The notes: generated by a model not told the origin, from the letters alone. A stretch of DNA of 64,000 nt from Xestospongia bergquistia (GCA_963965975.1 OZ014422.1:124001-188000), one strand, 5' to 3'. Positions 1-12,419 are shown, numbered from the stretch's first letter. Numbers and translations are program-made.

Positions 1-43
1 AATACAAATATTAATAAATAACATGAAAAATAATATATTAATA

Positions 44-3000
44 TTATTGTGCAGTCAGTTTACCATATTTAACAAATTCTAATAAGTGATTTAGATCATG
101 TTGTTGTAAATAATGTGTAAACCTAATAATACAATAATAACTAAAATAAAAATACTTTCTTACCTTCGACTAGTTTTCATTTTTTCTCTAATAAATTCCA
201 GACAACATATTATATGAAGACATGGCAAATTGTCAGTAACTAATGACTGACGAGATAATACAGTGCGATAATGAAATACATCAGAACATTGTATTTGACT
301 CGTCTGTACTTGAATGATGTGTCTAATAAAATATAAGGGTTTGTTGTCATAGTAACATTAACTCACTCCTTGGACTGTGGTAGACTCAGACTCATACCAA
401 CAGAGGCTGGTTTCAGTATCAGTCCAGTGAGACAATTAGTGTATTGGTCCTTACAATCATAACAACATAATGATGATAGATTTGGTAACTCATCAGTAAG
501 ACTATCAGTCACATGACAGGACCACCATGGATCACATGACTCAATAGACATGTCATGTGACCCTAGCATATCCATAGTAACAGCAAGATCACATATTGAA
601 CTACAGCGATCCAACATTTCATATTTACTATTAGGGGTAAGTACCCTAATATCAGATAATTGATTAGATACTAATAATGGTAATAAACTGCTGATACCAA
701 CTGTACTAACCAGTTCATGATGCTCCTATAATAATATCATAATTATTTGTAGCATTTATTACACTTACAAGGCTAATTAAATGGGTGGAGTCTGTAGATG
801 CCATTCTTCCTGCTAACCAAAACTGCATAGTATTAAAGAGTTTTCTAATATCAAAATGTTGTGTTAGTTGATTAGCCTCATGTGTAGTCATATGATAGTC
901 ATGTGACAAAGATAATAGCCGACAATGAAGAGCTAAATCAACCTATTTAATTAACACTAATTAATGAAATTATTTAAAAAATTACTTGAGTGGGTGGAGT
1001 AAACACTAGCTTTTTATATGGACAATCGAGATGTAACTCAGGATCTAAAGGGTTAAATATAACAATATGATTTATAGATTAAATTGACCTACTATTTGAC
1101 GTTAAAATAAGTGGTCGTTTTGTAGATAGTAATAGATCATATACTGCAGACCAAAATCCTCGACATTCTTCATCAAACAATATATCAACCTATTATGATA
1201 TGATATGATATGATATGATATGATGTATATTATAATGATATGATTATGATATATTATATAATGATATGATACAATATATTATATAATGATAACTACTAAA
1301 ATATACCTCTTCCAATAAAATGAGTGTGGTCGTTGCCAAGGTGAGTGTAGAGCCACACCCACTAGTTATGTTAGTGGTAACTGGTTTCTTTTGAGATGCA
1401 AAGAATGAGAACAAGTTTGATGAATTAGTTTTATTATCAGATGTTTTGAGATCACTGGTAGACTCTTCATTCACTCGCATCACTTGATGAGATAATGTAG
1501 CTTCTCTTAATGTAGACATAATATGTTGACGAGTACGAAAGTGGGTGGAGTTTATTTCTAACACTTTATATCCTAGCTCTTGAGCACAAGCATATACAGC
1601 TGCTGTTTTACCCACACCACAAGGACCACTAATAATCATGGCAGCACACAGACCTTCATCTTCCTCTTCATCAAAAAGTGAAAAATTCAAGCTGTCATCA
1701 AGTGGGTGTGGTCTTTGTTCAGGTGATACTTCAGGTGGTTGTTGATTACCTTGACATCTATCTTTCCATTGTTTTAACCACAATAATAATTGCGATACAT
1801 TAGATTGATTACCGATAACATCACATGTATTACGAGGTTGATAAAAATCGCACCATGAATCTTGTCCTAATTTGGAGGTGTGGTCTTGTAAAGACACTAT
1901 ACTGGAGGTGTGGTCTTCTACAGACTCAATACTGACACTATCAGAATGTCTCCTCTTTCTAACTGGTTCTTCCTCTATAACATTAGTACTTTCTTTACAA
2001 GCTAGTCGACGGGATCGTCTCCTTGTATCAACCTTATAACAAGATTTGTCTACCACAATTTTATTACTTTGATGTATAATATGTATCTTACAACAGAGAG
2101 ACATCCTCTTGCTTCCATAGCAACCAGCTCTGTCCTTACTTCTTTTTGTTGAATTAACAGTTTTACTTGTTAGATCAATAATTGTGTTACCATGACAACA
2201 AACTGGAGATTCTTCTAATTCTTTTCTGAGTGTCTGGTATCTATGAAGTATTTGGCAAACATTATCAGAAAATAAATTCATATTCTCTTGAGGTAACTCT
2301 GATGACTTTATCATTACATTTTGTTTAGACAATGCATTCGTAATGCTACCAAGACTCATTCTCATACCAGTAGTGACCATTGGAATGGGACACGGTCTTA
2401 ACAACAAAGATGGTGTATTATATAATGATATATCACCAACTGCTTGTTTTACATGAACTAATCCATCAAAAGGGGCGTGGTCAATATGTGCTGTGGTAAT
2501 TTGTTTTCTGGTGGTGTTAAACAAACTTAATGATTTCTGAGGACTCTTACAAGTAAGAGATAGTTTTCGTTTTAAAGGTGATCTTTTTTTGGGACTTGTT
2601 CGTGGAGACAATGGACTACAAGGACTAGATGGCCTCTTTGGAGAATTTTTGGGAGAATGTTTTCTGTCATGACTGAATGGCTTCCTAAATATTGATGCCC
2701 AAACTGGAGATAAACCAAGTAAGGTATTATCACCATTAATAGCTGAAGATAGACCATTAGTGGCTGAAGATAGACCATTAGCGGCTGGAGATAGATCATT
2801 AGTGGCTGAAGATAGACCATTAGTGGCTGAAGATTGACCATTAATAGCTGAAGATAGACCATTAGTGGCTGGAGAGTCAATGATCATACAGGAGATATCA
2901 TTCGAGTCAGGTTCTCCATCTGAAGAAGACAGTTGATGAGAAATTCTCTTCCTTTTAGCAGGTCTAATGGGACTAGAATCAGGACTCACCCTATCATTAT

Positions 3001-3494
3001 ATTCCATTAATGAGCTACTCTCAGGTGAATTACTATACTTATCATTGTTTGATCCAGTTATCTAAGCAAATAAAGACTATTAAATAAGTCAATTAATGTC
3101 TTACCATTTGTTGACATTTACGATAAATACACTTTTGTTTCTTTCTTCCTGTACCACCAAATTTTATTTTATCTCGACAATATTTACATTGACCACAATC
3201 ATCTTTCTTACAATTATCACATTGTCCACAGTTTTTCTGTTTACTCTAGTAATAACGATATAAAGACAGTAAATTAAAATGGAGACTAACTTTCTTTGGT
3301 TTTTGACGAATATCTGAAGCAGTACTTGATAGAGAAGTGTCTAACACTGAAGACTGACTGACAATCTCGTCTTCCTTAAGTTGTGATTGATGACAACTTT
3401 CAAGTGATTGTTGAGAGAGGGTCTGACATAACTTAGGAGGTGTAAAAGGAACTTGCTCTTCAACTATCAACTTAACTGGACTGTAAGATACCAT
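44..3494 (-). CDS. ATAD5: ATAD5/Elg1-like PCNA unloader with N-terminal CXXC zinc finger
   Basis: Nine exons join in frame (3291-3494, 3105-3236, 1307-3061, 1093-1189, 986-1044, 769-942, 367-725, 164-322, 44-122) to give about 1005 residues and a TAA at 44-46. Exon 2 is a complete CXXC finger (about residues 69-112: CGQCDNC, DCGQCKYC, KFGG, then two more Cys). Walker A GPCGVGKTAAVYA lies near residue 590. Walker B LILLEEVD, the TSN sensor-like motif and the DLALHCRLLSLSHDY / C-terminal KTSRRFTHYLQ segments match the ATAD5 family. ATAD5 replaces RFC1 in a clamp complex that unloads PCNA from replicated DNA in the nucleus. The vertebrate protein is longer (about 1,800 residues) and, as far as I know, has no CXXC domain. 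The start is the first ATG of the first open exon; no further 5' exon was seen. The family call is firm; the fusion needs transcript proof. Confidence 0.88.
1195..1224. repeat. Pentanucleotide microsatellite (TATGA)n
   Basis: Five to six near-perfect copies of TATGA, followed by degenerate AT-rich copies to about 1290, fill the intron between the Walker A exon and the Walker B exon of the ATAD5-like gene. Confidence 0.85.
2731..2872 (-). repeat. 21-bp coding repeat (heptapeptide NGLSSAT)
   Basis: About seven imperfect copies of a 21-bp unit encode a Ser/Asn-rich heptad (NGLSSAT, INGQSSA, TNDLSPA and similar) in the disordered N-terminal half of the ATAD5-like protein, between the CXXC finger and the ATPase. 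The unit length is a multiple of three, so copy-number change keeps the frame. Confidence 0.8.
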
Positions 3495-3558
3495 TTTCTC
3501 TAAACCCCACCCACTATTCCCGCTATTTTTTATTTATTATGAATAATTGAGTACATAA

Positions 3559-3580
3559 CGCGCATGTGCATACCCACGTG
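3559..3580. promoter_or_regulatory. NRF1-like site next to a CACGTG E-box, upstream of ATAD5
   Basis: CGCGCATGTGCA at 3559-3570 is one or two bases off the NRF1/alpha-PAL palindrome, and CACGTG follows at 3575-3580. Both lie 65-90 bp upstream of the ATAD5-like ATG and between it and the PDAP1 stop, where a promoter is expected. Binding is inferred from motif and position only. Confidence 0.5.
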
Positions 3581-3612
3581 TATAAAATCATCGTCAAAAT
3601 TAAATTTCAAAT

Positions 3613-4429
3613 TCATTTCTTCTTTTTATCTGCAGCTAATAAATTAAAAACATATATAATTTCTAATTTTTAAAAATTAATACAATTACCTTGTCCCTCT
3701 AATTCCTTTTTTCTAGCAGAATCTTCTCGTTGTTGTCTAATTATTGCTAAACGAGCTAAATCTCTCTTAGCTTCTTCTGTCAAACCTGCTTCATGTTTCT
3801 TACGATATGCTGTAACATCTCTTTGTTTCTGTATTTCTTCCCTAATAATAACAGTACACTAACATACAGACATCATATAATGTACCTTTCTCTTCTAGAG
3901 AGCTCTACTTTAACATCAACATCAATATTATGAACTTTCTTTCCTTTTTGTTGAACTCTATTAGGATTCTCTATTTCTATTAAATGACTAACACCTTTTC
4001 CTTTAGGTTCAATATCCTAATACTCACTAATGATAATACTATATACTATTATAACAGTCTTACATCTTCATCACTTGACTCCTCCTCTTCTTCTTCTTCC
4101 TCTTCTTCTTCTTCTATGTTCTGTTGTTTTTCTTCCAAATTTATATCAGCCACTCCACCAACTGCTCCTCCTTTATTATCATCTTCATCTACTATGTCTT
4201 CCCTGGAGGCCAATCCCTTCTTTTTCTAAGTAATTATGTCAATAATTAGAGTTTTGTGATTGTTCATATACTTTCCATTCTTGTTCTCGTTTTTTCTTTT
4301 CTTCTTGGTCAGCAATCTCTTCAGCTGTGAGGTAATGTTTCATACGACCTTTGTGACCTCCCTTAGGTTTACCTATAATGCTAGAATACAACTAGTATAT
4401 AATAATCTGTAAATTATACCTCTAGGCAT
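3613..4429 (-). CDS. PDAP1: PDAP1 (28 kDa heat- and acid-stable phosphoprotein)
   Basis: Six short exons spliced by eye give a small, highly charged protein beginning [20 protein letters not shown], the family's N-terminal signature. A Glu-rich acidic stretch (about 4080-4130) ending in SSDED follows. Then come the conserved [10 protein letters not shown] and [15 protein letters not shown] segments, [20 protein letters not shown], and a lysine-rich end. Stop codon at 3613-3615. PDAP1 is a cytosolic phosphoprotein found across animals, reported to bind PDGF-A in mammals and to act in translation and stress control. The gene is head-to-head with CPSF4, 155 bp between ATGs. The first exon holds only ten coding bases. 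Identification is secure from order and identity of the conserved blocks. Confidence 0.92.
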
Positions 4430-4584
4430 CTTCAGAAAAATTACAGAAACCTTATGAAATATCAAATATGGTGGGTGCGACTTATTACATGAAGTATACG
4501 GAGAGCATGCTCCTCGTTTACTTTTTAAAAGCCAATTATTTTTATTTTTAACTCTTTGCATGATATAAGTTACTAGAGTTGAAG

Positions 4585-5653
4585 ATGTTGCAGGACGCCA
4601 TCTCAAGTGTTGAGGACTATGAATTTGAAATAGAGCAGCATTTATCGAAGCAGTTAGGAGCTATTCCATTACCTTTTCCTGGAATGGACAGTTAGTCGTG
4701 TTACTGCATTAATCCTGTTGACAATAACTTTTAGAGAATAAAGCACCTCTATGTGAATTTTTCCTCCAAGGAACTTGTGGACGTGGTTCTAATTGTCCAT
4801 ATCGTCACATTAAAGGAGAGAGAGTTATTGTATGTAAGCATTGGTTACGTCAGTTGTGTAATAAAGGTGATGATTGTGAGTTTCTTCACGAATATGATAT
4901 GGGACGAATGCCAGTGTGTTATTTCTTTCAAAAATTTGGTAAAATAGATTATATTATATATTTGTGTGGGCGTCATATTTTATATAATTAGGTGAATGTA
5001 ATAATAAAGATTGTCAGTTCATGCATGTTGATGCTGAAACATTAAAAATTAAAGATTGTCCGTGGTATGATAGAGGTTTTTGTAAACATGGTATGTAGTC
5101 TCTTTATCATTGTTATTATTAAAAATACCACTAGGACCATCATGTCGCAATAGACACACTAGAAGAGTAATATGTCAGTATTATTTGTATGGATTCTGTC
5201 CTGATGGACGTAATTGTAAATTTGTTCAGTGAGTTTAATGATGAAATTGTGACATCATTGAATCTGCTTCTATTTATAGTCCCAAATATGAACTCCCTGG
5301 AACAAAAACTTTTCCAGCATTTAATTCAGCAGCTATTGTGAGTTGACTCATGCATCCATTGTGTGTCTATACATCCATTTAGTTTGGTAACTTGACTACA
5401 ACAACCACACCCTTAACAACACAAGAAACTCCACCCACAACAAGTACTACAGTAACACAAACAAAACCATTTGTACGTCGTCCACTTCATGAAGTCACTT
5501 GTTTTAAAGTTAGTATTCATTACAACTATTATTAGTAGTAACTCTATTATTTAGTGTGGAGAGAAAGGTCATTATGCTAATACATGTCCTAAGTCATTTA
5601 GAGCAATGCAAATGGGACTCACGACAACACAACCTAATGTAGGTGTCAAATAA
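4585..5653 (+). CDS. CPSF4: CPSF4 (CPSF 30 kDa subunit)
   Basis: Exons joined by eye begin [14 protein letters not shown] and run through LPFPGMD, then five tandem CCCH fingers ([95 protein letters not shown]). A Thr/Pro-rich linker and a C-terminal CCHC zinc knuckle ([11 protein letters not shown]) follow, with the stop at 5651-5653. This is the complete CPSF4 layout. The protein is the RNA-binding subunit that, with WDR33, recognises AAUAAA in nuclear pre-mRNA 3'-end processing. Length about 265 residues, as in other animals. It shares a 155-bp divergent promoter region with PDAP1 and converges on RPS9. Confidence 0.95.
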
Positions 5654-5680
5654 TTTTACATGAAAAATTCTTTTTTTCCA

Positions 5681-5686
5681 AATAAA
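5681..5686 (+). promoter_or_regulatory. CPSF4 polyadenylation signal
   Basis: AATAAA lies 27 bp after the CPSF4 stop and before the convergent RPS9 stop at 5784. Confidence 0.6.
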
Positions 5687-5783
5687 ACTTATCATCTCAA
5701 AAAAGTCCTTTTTACTTGAGATAACCTATTGAGATACAATGATACATAACACAGAGGAGGTATATATCTTCCATTACAGTGAT

Positions 5784-6445
<662 letters not shown>

Positions 6446-6468
6446 TGTCCTTCACCTTGCTTTTTCAC

Positions 6469-6508
6469 CACGTGTTTCTAAAGGAAGTTAGGAAGACATC
6501 ATCACGTG
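6469..6508. promoter_or_regulatory. Two CACGTG E-boxes in the RPS9/BUD31 promoter
   Basis: CACGTG occurs at 6469-6474 and 6503-6508, both inside the 109-bp gap between the divergent ATGs. Ribosomal protein promoters are classic targets of Myc/Max- and USF-type bHLH-Zip factors in animals. Function here is inferred. Confidence 0.55.
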
Positions 6509-6554
6509 ATCTCAAGCAGTTGAACGTCATAATCTACTGAGTCAGCAATAAACG

Positions 6555-7233
6555 ATGCCTAAGGTAAGAAGGTCTAAGAAAAAACCACCTGAGGGATGGG
6601 AACTGATAGAACCCACTTTAGATGAACTGGATCAAAAGTTAAGAGAAGGTAATGTAATCTATTGTAGATGTTATTATGATGTCATTGGTCCACAGCTGAA
6701 AGTGAGACTCATGAAGGAAAGCGTAAAGTTGAAGCTTTATGGCCAATATTCAAGTGAGTTAAGGTAATAATGACATCATATATTTTTAACCTTTTATTAA
6801 CTAGAATACACCATCAAAAATCACGATATATTTTTGATTTGTTCTATAAAAGAAAAGCAATTAGTCGAGGTAAGTGGGTGTGGTCATCAGTAATATTAGA
6901 ATATATTGTGTATTAGAACTTTATCAATTTTGTCTTGACGAGAATTATGCTGATGCAGCACTTATAGCAAAATGGAAGAAAGTAAGTCATTTCATTAGGA
7001 GGTGCTCCTATTAATTATGAATTAATTAATAGTCAGGCTATGAGAATTTATGTTGTCTAAGATGTATTCAACCCAGAGATACTAACTTTGGTACAACTTG
7101 TATCTGTAGAGTACCAAAAAGTAAATTAGAAACTGTGAGTTAATAACTAGTCACATGACATGATGTTAACTATAATATATAGGACAAGATAACAGAGTGT
7201 GTACATTGTGGATGTAGGGGATGTTCCGGATAA
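6555..7233 (+). CDS. BUD31: BUD31 (G10) spliceosome component
   Basis: Exon 1 (6555-6648) encodes [20 protein letters not shown]; exon 2 starts at 6696 and continues [20 protein letters not shown]. Reading straight through the first intron gives a false 70-residue ORF. Later exons give the [20 protein letters not shown] segment, then the Cys clusters [21 protein letters not shown] and [11 protein letters not shown] before the stop at 7231-7233. These are the zinc-binding residues of the BUD31/G10 family, about 145 residues long. The protein is part of the activated spliceosome (Prp19-related). It is paired head-to-head with RPS9, and its AATAAA at 7312 lies beyond the stop of the convergent neighbour. 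Confidence 0.96.
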
Positions 7234-7289
7234 TTAACTATGATAATTAACTGTAATATTAAGATATATCTCATCATTTGTTCTCCTTC

Positions 7290-9985
7290 TTATATCTTGT
7301 TATTTTTCTTAAATAAATGAAGACAGTTATTACTAATGATCCATAGTATGTTGTTTTGTGGCCAAACAAAGGAATCCATTTTAATGCCTATAGGAATAGT
7401 TATTAGGCTTTAATTACTGGGGTCATAGATAATTACTAAAGGTCATTGAACTATGTACCTGATAATGAGATCTTGGCAACAGGATAAGATTGTAATAGAT
7501 CCCAAAGAACTATGTCATTATTAGATAAACTTGCTGCCAGCTGTTTACTTGAAGCTATCCTATATTGGATAACCCTACAATATCAATACATAATTAGATA
7601 CTAACGAAAACAAACACACACTGTTCGTTAGTGTTGCTAGGCAACATGTATGTCATAACTAATTTACTCAAATGAACTCCTCCCAGTACATCCTGCCCAC
7701 TCGATTTGATCATATATGGAGATGGTTCACCCACACACTCATGCATTGTCATAGTAACCAGTATCAACCAACAACAACTATAATTACAAGTACTTGTACA
7801 CATAACAAGAAAGAGATGAACCTATAAAAGTTAAAATAAGAGGGGTTATCCTCTCATAGCTGTCCACTACCTTATCTTCAATGAAAGCTGTCAATATCAT
7901 TGGTAATGATGGCTCCACCCCCTTATCTGGTGAACACTGTAATTGTACTTGTCTGAGGAGAGAGGCTGAGAGGTAGTCCCTGAAAATTAATAAAAAATGT
8001 AATAACTGACCCCCCCCCCCTGTATTTACCATATAAAGAGATGTGTACTAACCACACCCACTATATAAGATGTTTCGTTGACGTGACAAAGACAATGAAT
8101 GGGTGGGGCTTTATCTAAAGGTAATTTGTATTGTTTAAATATAATCCATTGACATCTGTAATAAGAAATAAAATATATTATTACTCATAATAATGTTCAT
8201 ACTCAGAAGTGAACTTCAATATACAACACCACAAATTAGTGACAGGAAACGTACAAGTATATGTCATAATGATGTCATTGTTATTTGTCCAAATGTCACA
8301 CAGACCCACAACACTATACATTAATCAAGAAGACTACAAGAGATCATATAAAGAACTAACTTATTGTCATCTTTAGAATAAAGAGATAGTCTGTAGGGAG
8401 TTTTGTTCCATTGGAATACCCTGTTATCAACAAATTAAAGATATCATATAATTACTAATATAACAACACATGGGCAGATATAAGAGCTCTAATGCCTTGT
8501 ATGATATTAGATAATGTACCAGCATATGCATTCTCTACTCCCGATAACAGCAAATAAGACCTCATCTGTTTCTTTATATAGTAATTGTAGACAAAAAATC
8601 TGTAAAGATAACCAAAAAATGCATGCCCGGACCAATAATTAAATCACCTGTACAATGGGGAACTTATTAGTGATGATATCATAATTAACTTAATTGATAA
8701 TTACTTTAATAAGTACCATATTCTAAATCGTCCATACACTACGCACATTCCTCACACACACATTTCTCACAAACTCACATTCTCTAGGACATGCTCTCCA
8801 TGTTTTACATTATATATCAAGTCAACTCCGTCAATAATGACTTTATATAGCCACAATGAATGTAATGTTACTAACAATAGATGATTTCCACTATTATCAA
8901 TAAACCATCCTATCTTGTCATGATCCTCCTCCTCCTGTGTGTACAAAGAACATAACTCTATTACATGTTAACAAATGTAATCAGACACACCCAAATTATC
9001 ATGGGATTTCACATAGATATGTCTAAACAACAACTGCTAGTCGGTCATTGATAAAAGCCTACTTATAACACAAACAGTTCAGTAAATGCAATCAGAATCT
9101 TAAACATTTGCAGCAAATATAACTATATTTGAAGCAAACAATCTGATTGACACAGAGATAAAAAGATTATGACTAGACACATATGGTAAAAATACATTCC
9201 AATATTGTTTGTTTGTGTAAGTTAATCAAAGAATACTAAGTAAGTACCTTTTCATGGAATACTATACAACCTGTATAAATCATGGAGTTCATATGAACAC
9301 CATCTTTGTCAGTCATTCTGCAAGTAATCTTACGTGATATGTCATGATCAGGAAATAACCACACAGAGGGTATGATTAGCTTAGTCCCTATAAAAAAGAC
9401 AATCTCAATTGGTATGACAGAAATGTGTTGAAGGAAACCTTAGCTGAGATTAAGTCAATATCTCTCACCTGTTTGCAAGGAGGAGGTTGTCTTGGTTAGG
9501 TTTCTAGATATGTCATCAAGCATATATTCTAAGTCAATAGTGTTGGATTTAGATGGTCGACTAGAAACATTAACAGGATAGCATACACACTCCTCATCTT
9601 GAGGAGTAACTCGTCTTTGAGATATTATTTTTTGAGTCTCGATTTGTTTTAATTTTTGAAGTTTCAACTTTAAAAAAATTTTATCAGGAAGATAGAAATC
9701 TAATGTTTCAACAGGTAGTGACAGTACAGGTAAGAGTTGTCTTCTTGTTGGTAATACTATTTTATTAAGTGGTATAGATATTACCAATGTATCTTCTATT
9801 GTGGTAAAACGTGCAGTCATACTGCGAGTTTGTCTTATAAGATATTGAGCTGGATAGTTAGCTCCAGTAATCCATATAGGAGTATGTGGAGTTGATGTAG
9901 TACGTACTAACTGGCCTACTTGTCTGAGCAAATTACCTGAGGATGTTTGTTGAAGAGGAGAGCAGTGTGGTGTCTCTTCTGACAT
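7290..9985 (-). CDS. Unassigned multi-exon protein, probable beta-propeller/WD40-like
   Basis: I do not recognise the family. A long first exon (9469-9985, start MSEETPHCSPLQQ) is followed by roughly eight short exons whose frames mostly join. Segments include VWLFPDHDISRKITCRMTD, WFIDNSGNHLLLVTLHSLW, VGLCDIWTNNNDIIMTYTC and a C-terminal ASLSNNDIVLWDLLQSYPVA, which reads like a WD blade. The last exon ends LHLFKKNNKI and TAA at 7290-7292. There is no signal peptide at this start; an in-frame ATG at 10072 would add 29 residues. Repeated strand-like hydrophobic stretches with Trp fit a beta-propeller, perhaps a ciliary WD protein. The join near 7980-8060 is unresolved because the simplest donors leave the wrong phase. 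Gene reality is good, boundaries moderate, function unknown. Confidence 0.55.
7312..7317 (+). promoter_or_regulatory. BUD31 polyadenylation signal inside an antisense exon
   Basis: AATAAA is 79 bp after the BUD31 stop. It falls within the last coding exon of the opposite-strand gene (stop at 7290), so the two mature 3' ends should overlap. Confidence 0.55.
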
Positions 9986-10072
9986 TATTAATGTGCTGTT
10001 TATTAACTTGCTTGTTTTTGTACTCCTTTGGGAACATGAAAACAAGTGAAATCTTATATGTGTATAATGCAA

Positions 10073-11523
10073 GATAGAACACGTTAGAGTGCTGGTTACA
10101 CATGAACCATAACAGCTGCATCATGGTAACTCAGTCCCAGGAAACATCTGATGTAATATCATTAACTAATCATGTCACCATTATAAGAATACATATAAAT
10201 GATAGTGGCTATTATATATAAATTAATTACTATTATGCTGTAACATTAATGAATCGTCATGACAACCATGTTTATTTTTGCTCAAAGTCACCAGTTAAGG
10301 CAAAAATTAATACAATAATATTCTGCAAGCATTGTTATGTAATAACTTGCACAGTGTTAATAATCAGTAACCATAGTAAAATTATACATCACTATGACAA
10401 CAATATTATATTAATTAATAAAGGTCATAGTACTATACGATAGGAGGTGAGAGAATGCTAGTAAATCAGAGAGTAATCAATAGTTCCTATTACTATTAGT
10501 AGTAAACAATCATAGAGCAATAAACAAATCTCTGATAAATACTCCAAATTACCTAGTCCAAACATGGTCTAAAGTTGATGTTGATTGTAATGTGTTATGT
10601 AACAGAAGATATGACTTTAATGAACTAAACTATTTACTTTAATAAAGAAGAAAGGACATAATTAAGCTAGTACATACATATATACATATATACACACATA
10701 TATAAATGTATATAAATGTACCACAAAGACTAAACACATTGCACAGTAGGCTAATTATGAAGACTGTGGTAAGACTTGAGGCAAAATCACATTTTCATAA
10801 ACAGTAACAATGTTTTATTAAATCATCTGCCAATACTATTTATGAAGACTCACTTTGAAAATCAAAAACAAAGAATGATCTCAATATTTAACTTGCCAAC
10901 TATCCACACACACACACACACACAATTCATTATTAAAGTGTGTGTGTATATAGATGTAATGTGTAAATGAGATTACTAATAATGTGAACAGCTGGAATGA
11001 ATAGAGTCAATAATGTTAGCGATGAATGAGAGTATTGTTGTGCCATTCAATGAAGCTATAACAAAAAGCCTACCTAGAGTCAACAAGACAATAACTGTAT
11101 GACTTATAATAATAACAATATACCCAATACATAATTAGAAATAAAACAAACACTACTCAAGTAGACACACTTGACACTAATGTTACTTATAATAGCTACA
11201 GGTTCAAATCCATATATGTATATATATTATGTAGCACACCTTTAGTAGTAATGGCTGCTGGACTCTCTGGTTAATTAGTTTACTCTTGAAGTTGAAATAT
11301 GAACTTAGATGAAAAGGGTTAATTATTTTTAGTGATGTTGTTGAAATTAATTATACAAAATTATATAACAATATTATAAATGTATTATAATGTTAACAAG
11401 AGAAGTCTATAAACAATAAAATAATAATAAAATTTATATATTTGGAGCAAGTGAGAGAGGTGTAACTGCAGTAACATCAATATATATAATGAATGTCACT
11501 TTAATATCTCCTATAGTCTAAGC
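10073..11523. other. Gene-poor intergenic stretch
   Basis: About 1.4 kb of AT-rich sequence. Small ORFs (for example 10249-10443 and 10776-10970 on +) have low-complexity composition and no recognisable motif. It holds a (CA)n run at 10905-10924 and tandem ATATAC-type runs near 10670-10720. It probably includes the 3' UTR of the EMI-like gene and the promoter of the beta-propeller-like gene. No RNA gene was recognised. Confidence 0.6.
10905..10924. repeat. (CA)10 microsatellite
   Basis: Uninterrupted CA dinucleotides in the intergenic region. Confidence 0.95.
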
Positions 11524-12249
11524 TCATCTACTGCAAGATGGTATCTTCTCAGTAGAACCTGATAACTCCACTTGAGCTTGTCGACGGTTACGAAGCAATG
11601 TATTGGGTTCAATAACATTTCCTGTAGTGCAGTTAACGCTCACTCCATCTTCTAGTAACCAGATGGGTTCACAAGCACATCCTATAGTTAAACATATAGC
11701 AGAGGGGTATTTTTCACAAGTTAGACCATCACAAGGATCACTAGAGCAAAATCCAGTGCAAGACAATGTTGTTATATTTGTTTCATCTTCATCGTCACAA
11801 TCGACAATTTGACCGTCTTCATCTAAAAAGACAGGAACTTCAACACCACAACGACTAACAACAGCACAAACAGCATCGGGGTCGTTTGGACAAGTCTTGT
11901 CACGACAAGGACTTGATGCAAGATATGGATCAATAAGGATATTACATTCTACTCCAGTAAACCCTTGACAACAATTTCGTGTTGTGACAGTTTCAATGAT
12001 ATAGGTATTGTCTGGTTGAAGAACTCGATATTCTGCAGTCACGTTAACAAAACAACTGTTGTTAACTCTCTCTGTGACTGTTTTGACATCATCTGGAAAG
12101 CCGAAGTTATCGTTAGATTGTCGAGTATTTCGAGTAGACGAGGAGGAGATTGGTAGAGCGACTGTGGATTGGAGCAGGTAGATGATGCTGGCTACAGCAA
12201 CGATTTTGCAGAGAGTAGAAGTAGCAGGAGAGTATCGTGGTCTTGCCAT
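11524..12249 (-). CDS. Secreted Cys-rich protein with EMI-like signature
   Basis: A single uninterrupted 241-residue reading frame. The N terminus has a basic start and a hydrophobic stretch (IVAVASIIYLLQSTVALP) typical of a signal peptide. The middle carries TTRNCCQGFTGVEC, close to the C-C-x-G-F end of EMI domains in emilin/multimerin-type extracellular proteins. Two related Cys modules follow (CRDKTCPNDPDAVCAVVSRC and CDGLTCEKYPSAICLTIGC), each ending in a short acidic loop. Several N-x-S/T sites (NNS, NVT, NIT, NCT) support secretion. A dibasic RNRR lies near the C terminus. Probably an extracellular matrix or secreted adhesion protein. No close named relative recognised. Unlike most neighbours it has no coding intron. 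Head-to-head with the GH31 gene, 170 bp apart. Confidence 0.75.
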   Translation of the reverse strand: MARPRYSPATSTLCKIVAVASIIYLLQSTVALPISSSSTRNTRQSNDNFGFPDDVKTVTERVNNSCFVNVTAEYRVLQPDNTYIIETVTTRNCCQGFTGVECNILIDPYLASSPCRDKTCPNDPDAVCAVVSRCGVEVPVFLDEDGQIVDCDDEDETNITTLSCTGFCSSDPCDGLTCEKYPSAICLTIGCACEPIWLLEDGVSVNCTTGNVIEPNTLLRNRRQAQVELSGSTEKIPSCSR

Positions 12250-12419
12250 TACGGAATAAAATAGATAAAGTGATCTTTAAACGTCTGCTAATAATCACTA
12301 AATGTTTTTTGATGTATATTTACTCAGTTCTTTCTACTTAAATACCACAAGTACGTAGCATATCTGGCTTCTAAGACAACACGTCCCACGCATTAATTAT
12401 ATGAGGCGTCAGCAAGAAT

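Noticed and set aside
6649-6767. Continuation of the BUD31 first exon as an uninterrupted 70-residue ORF
   Set aside because: The family sequence resumes only after splicing 6649-6695; the read-through frame is intronic and then out of frame.
7290-9985. Identification as a CatSper accessory subunit
   Set aside because: The propeller-like Cys/Trp segments first suggested it, but no signal peptide or membrane segment is present and the C-terminal exon reads like a WD blade.
10249-10970. Small plus-strand ORFs in the 10-11 kb gap
   Set aside because: Low-complexity composition, no splice context, no recognisable motifs.
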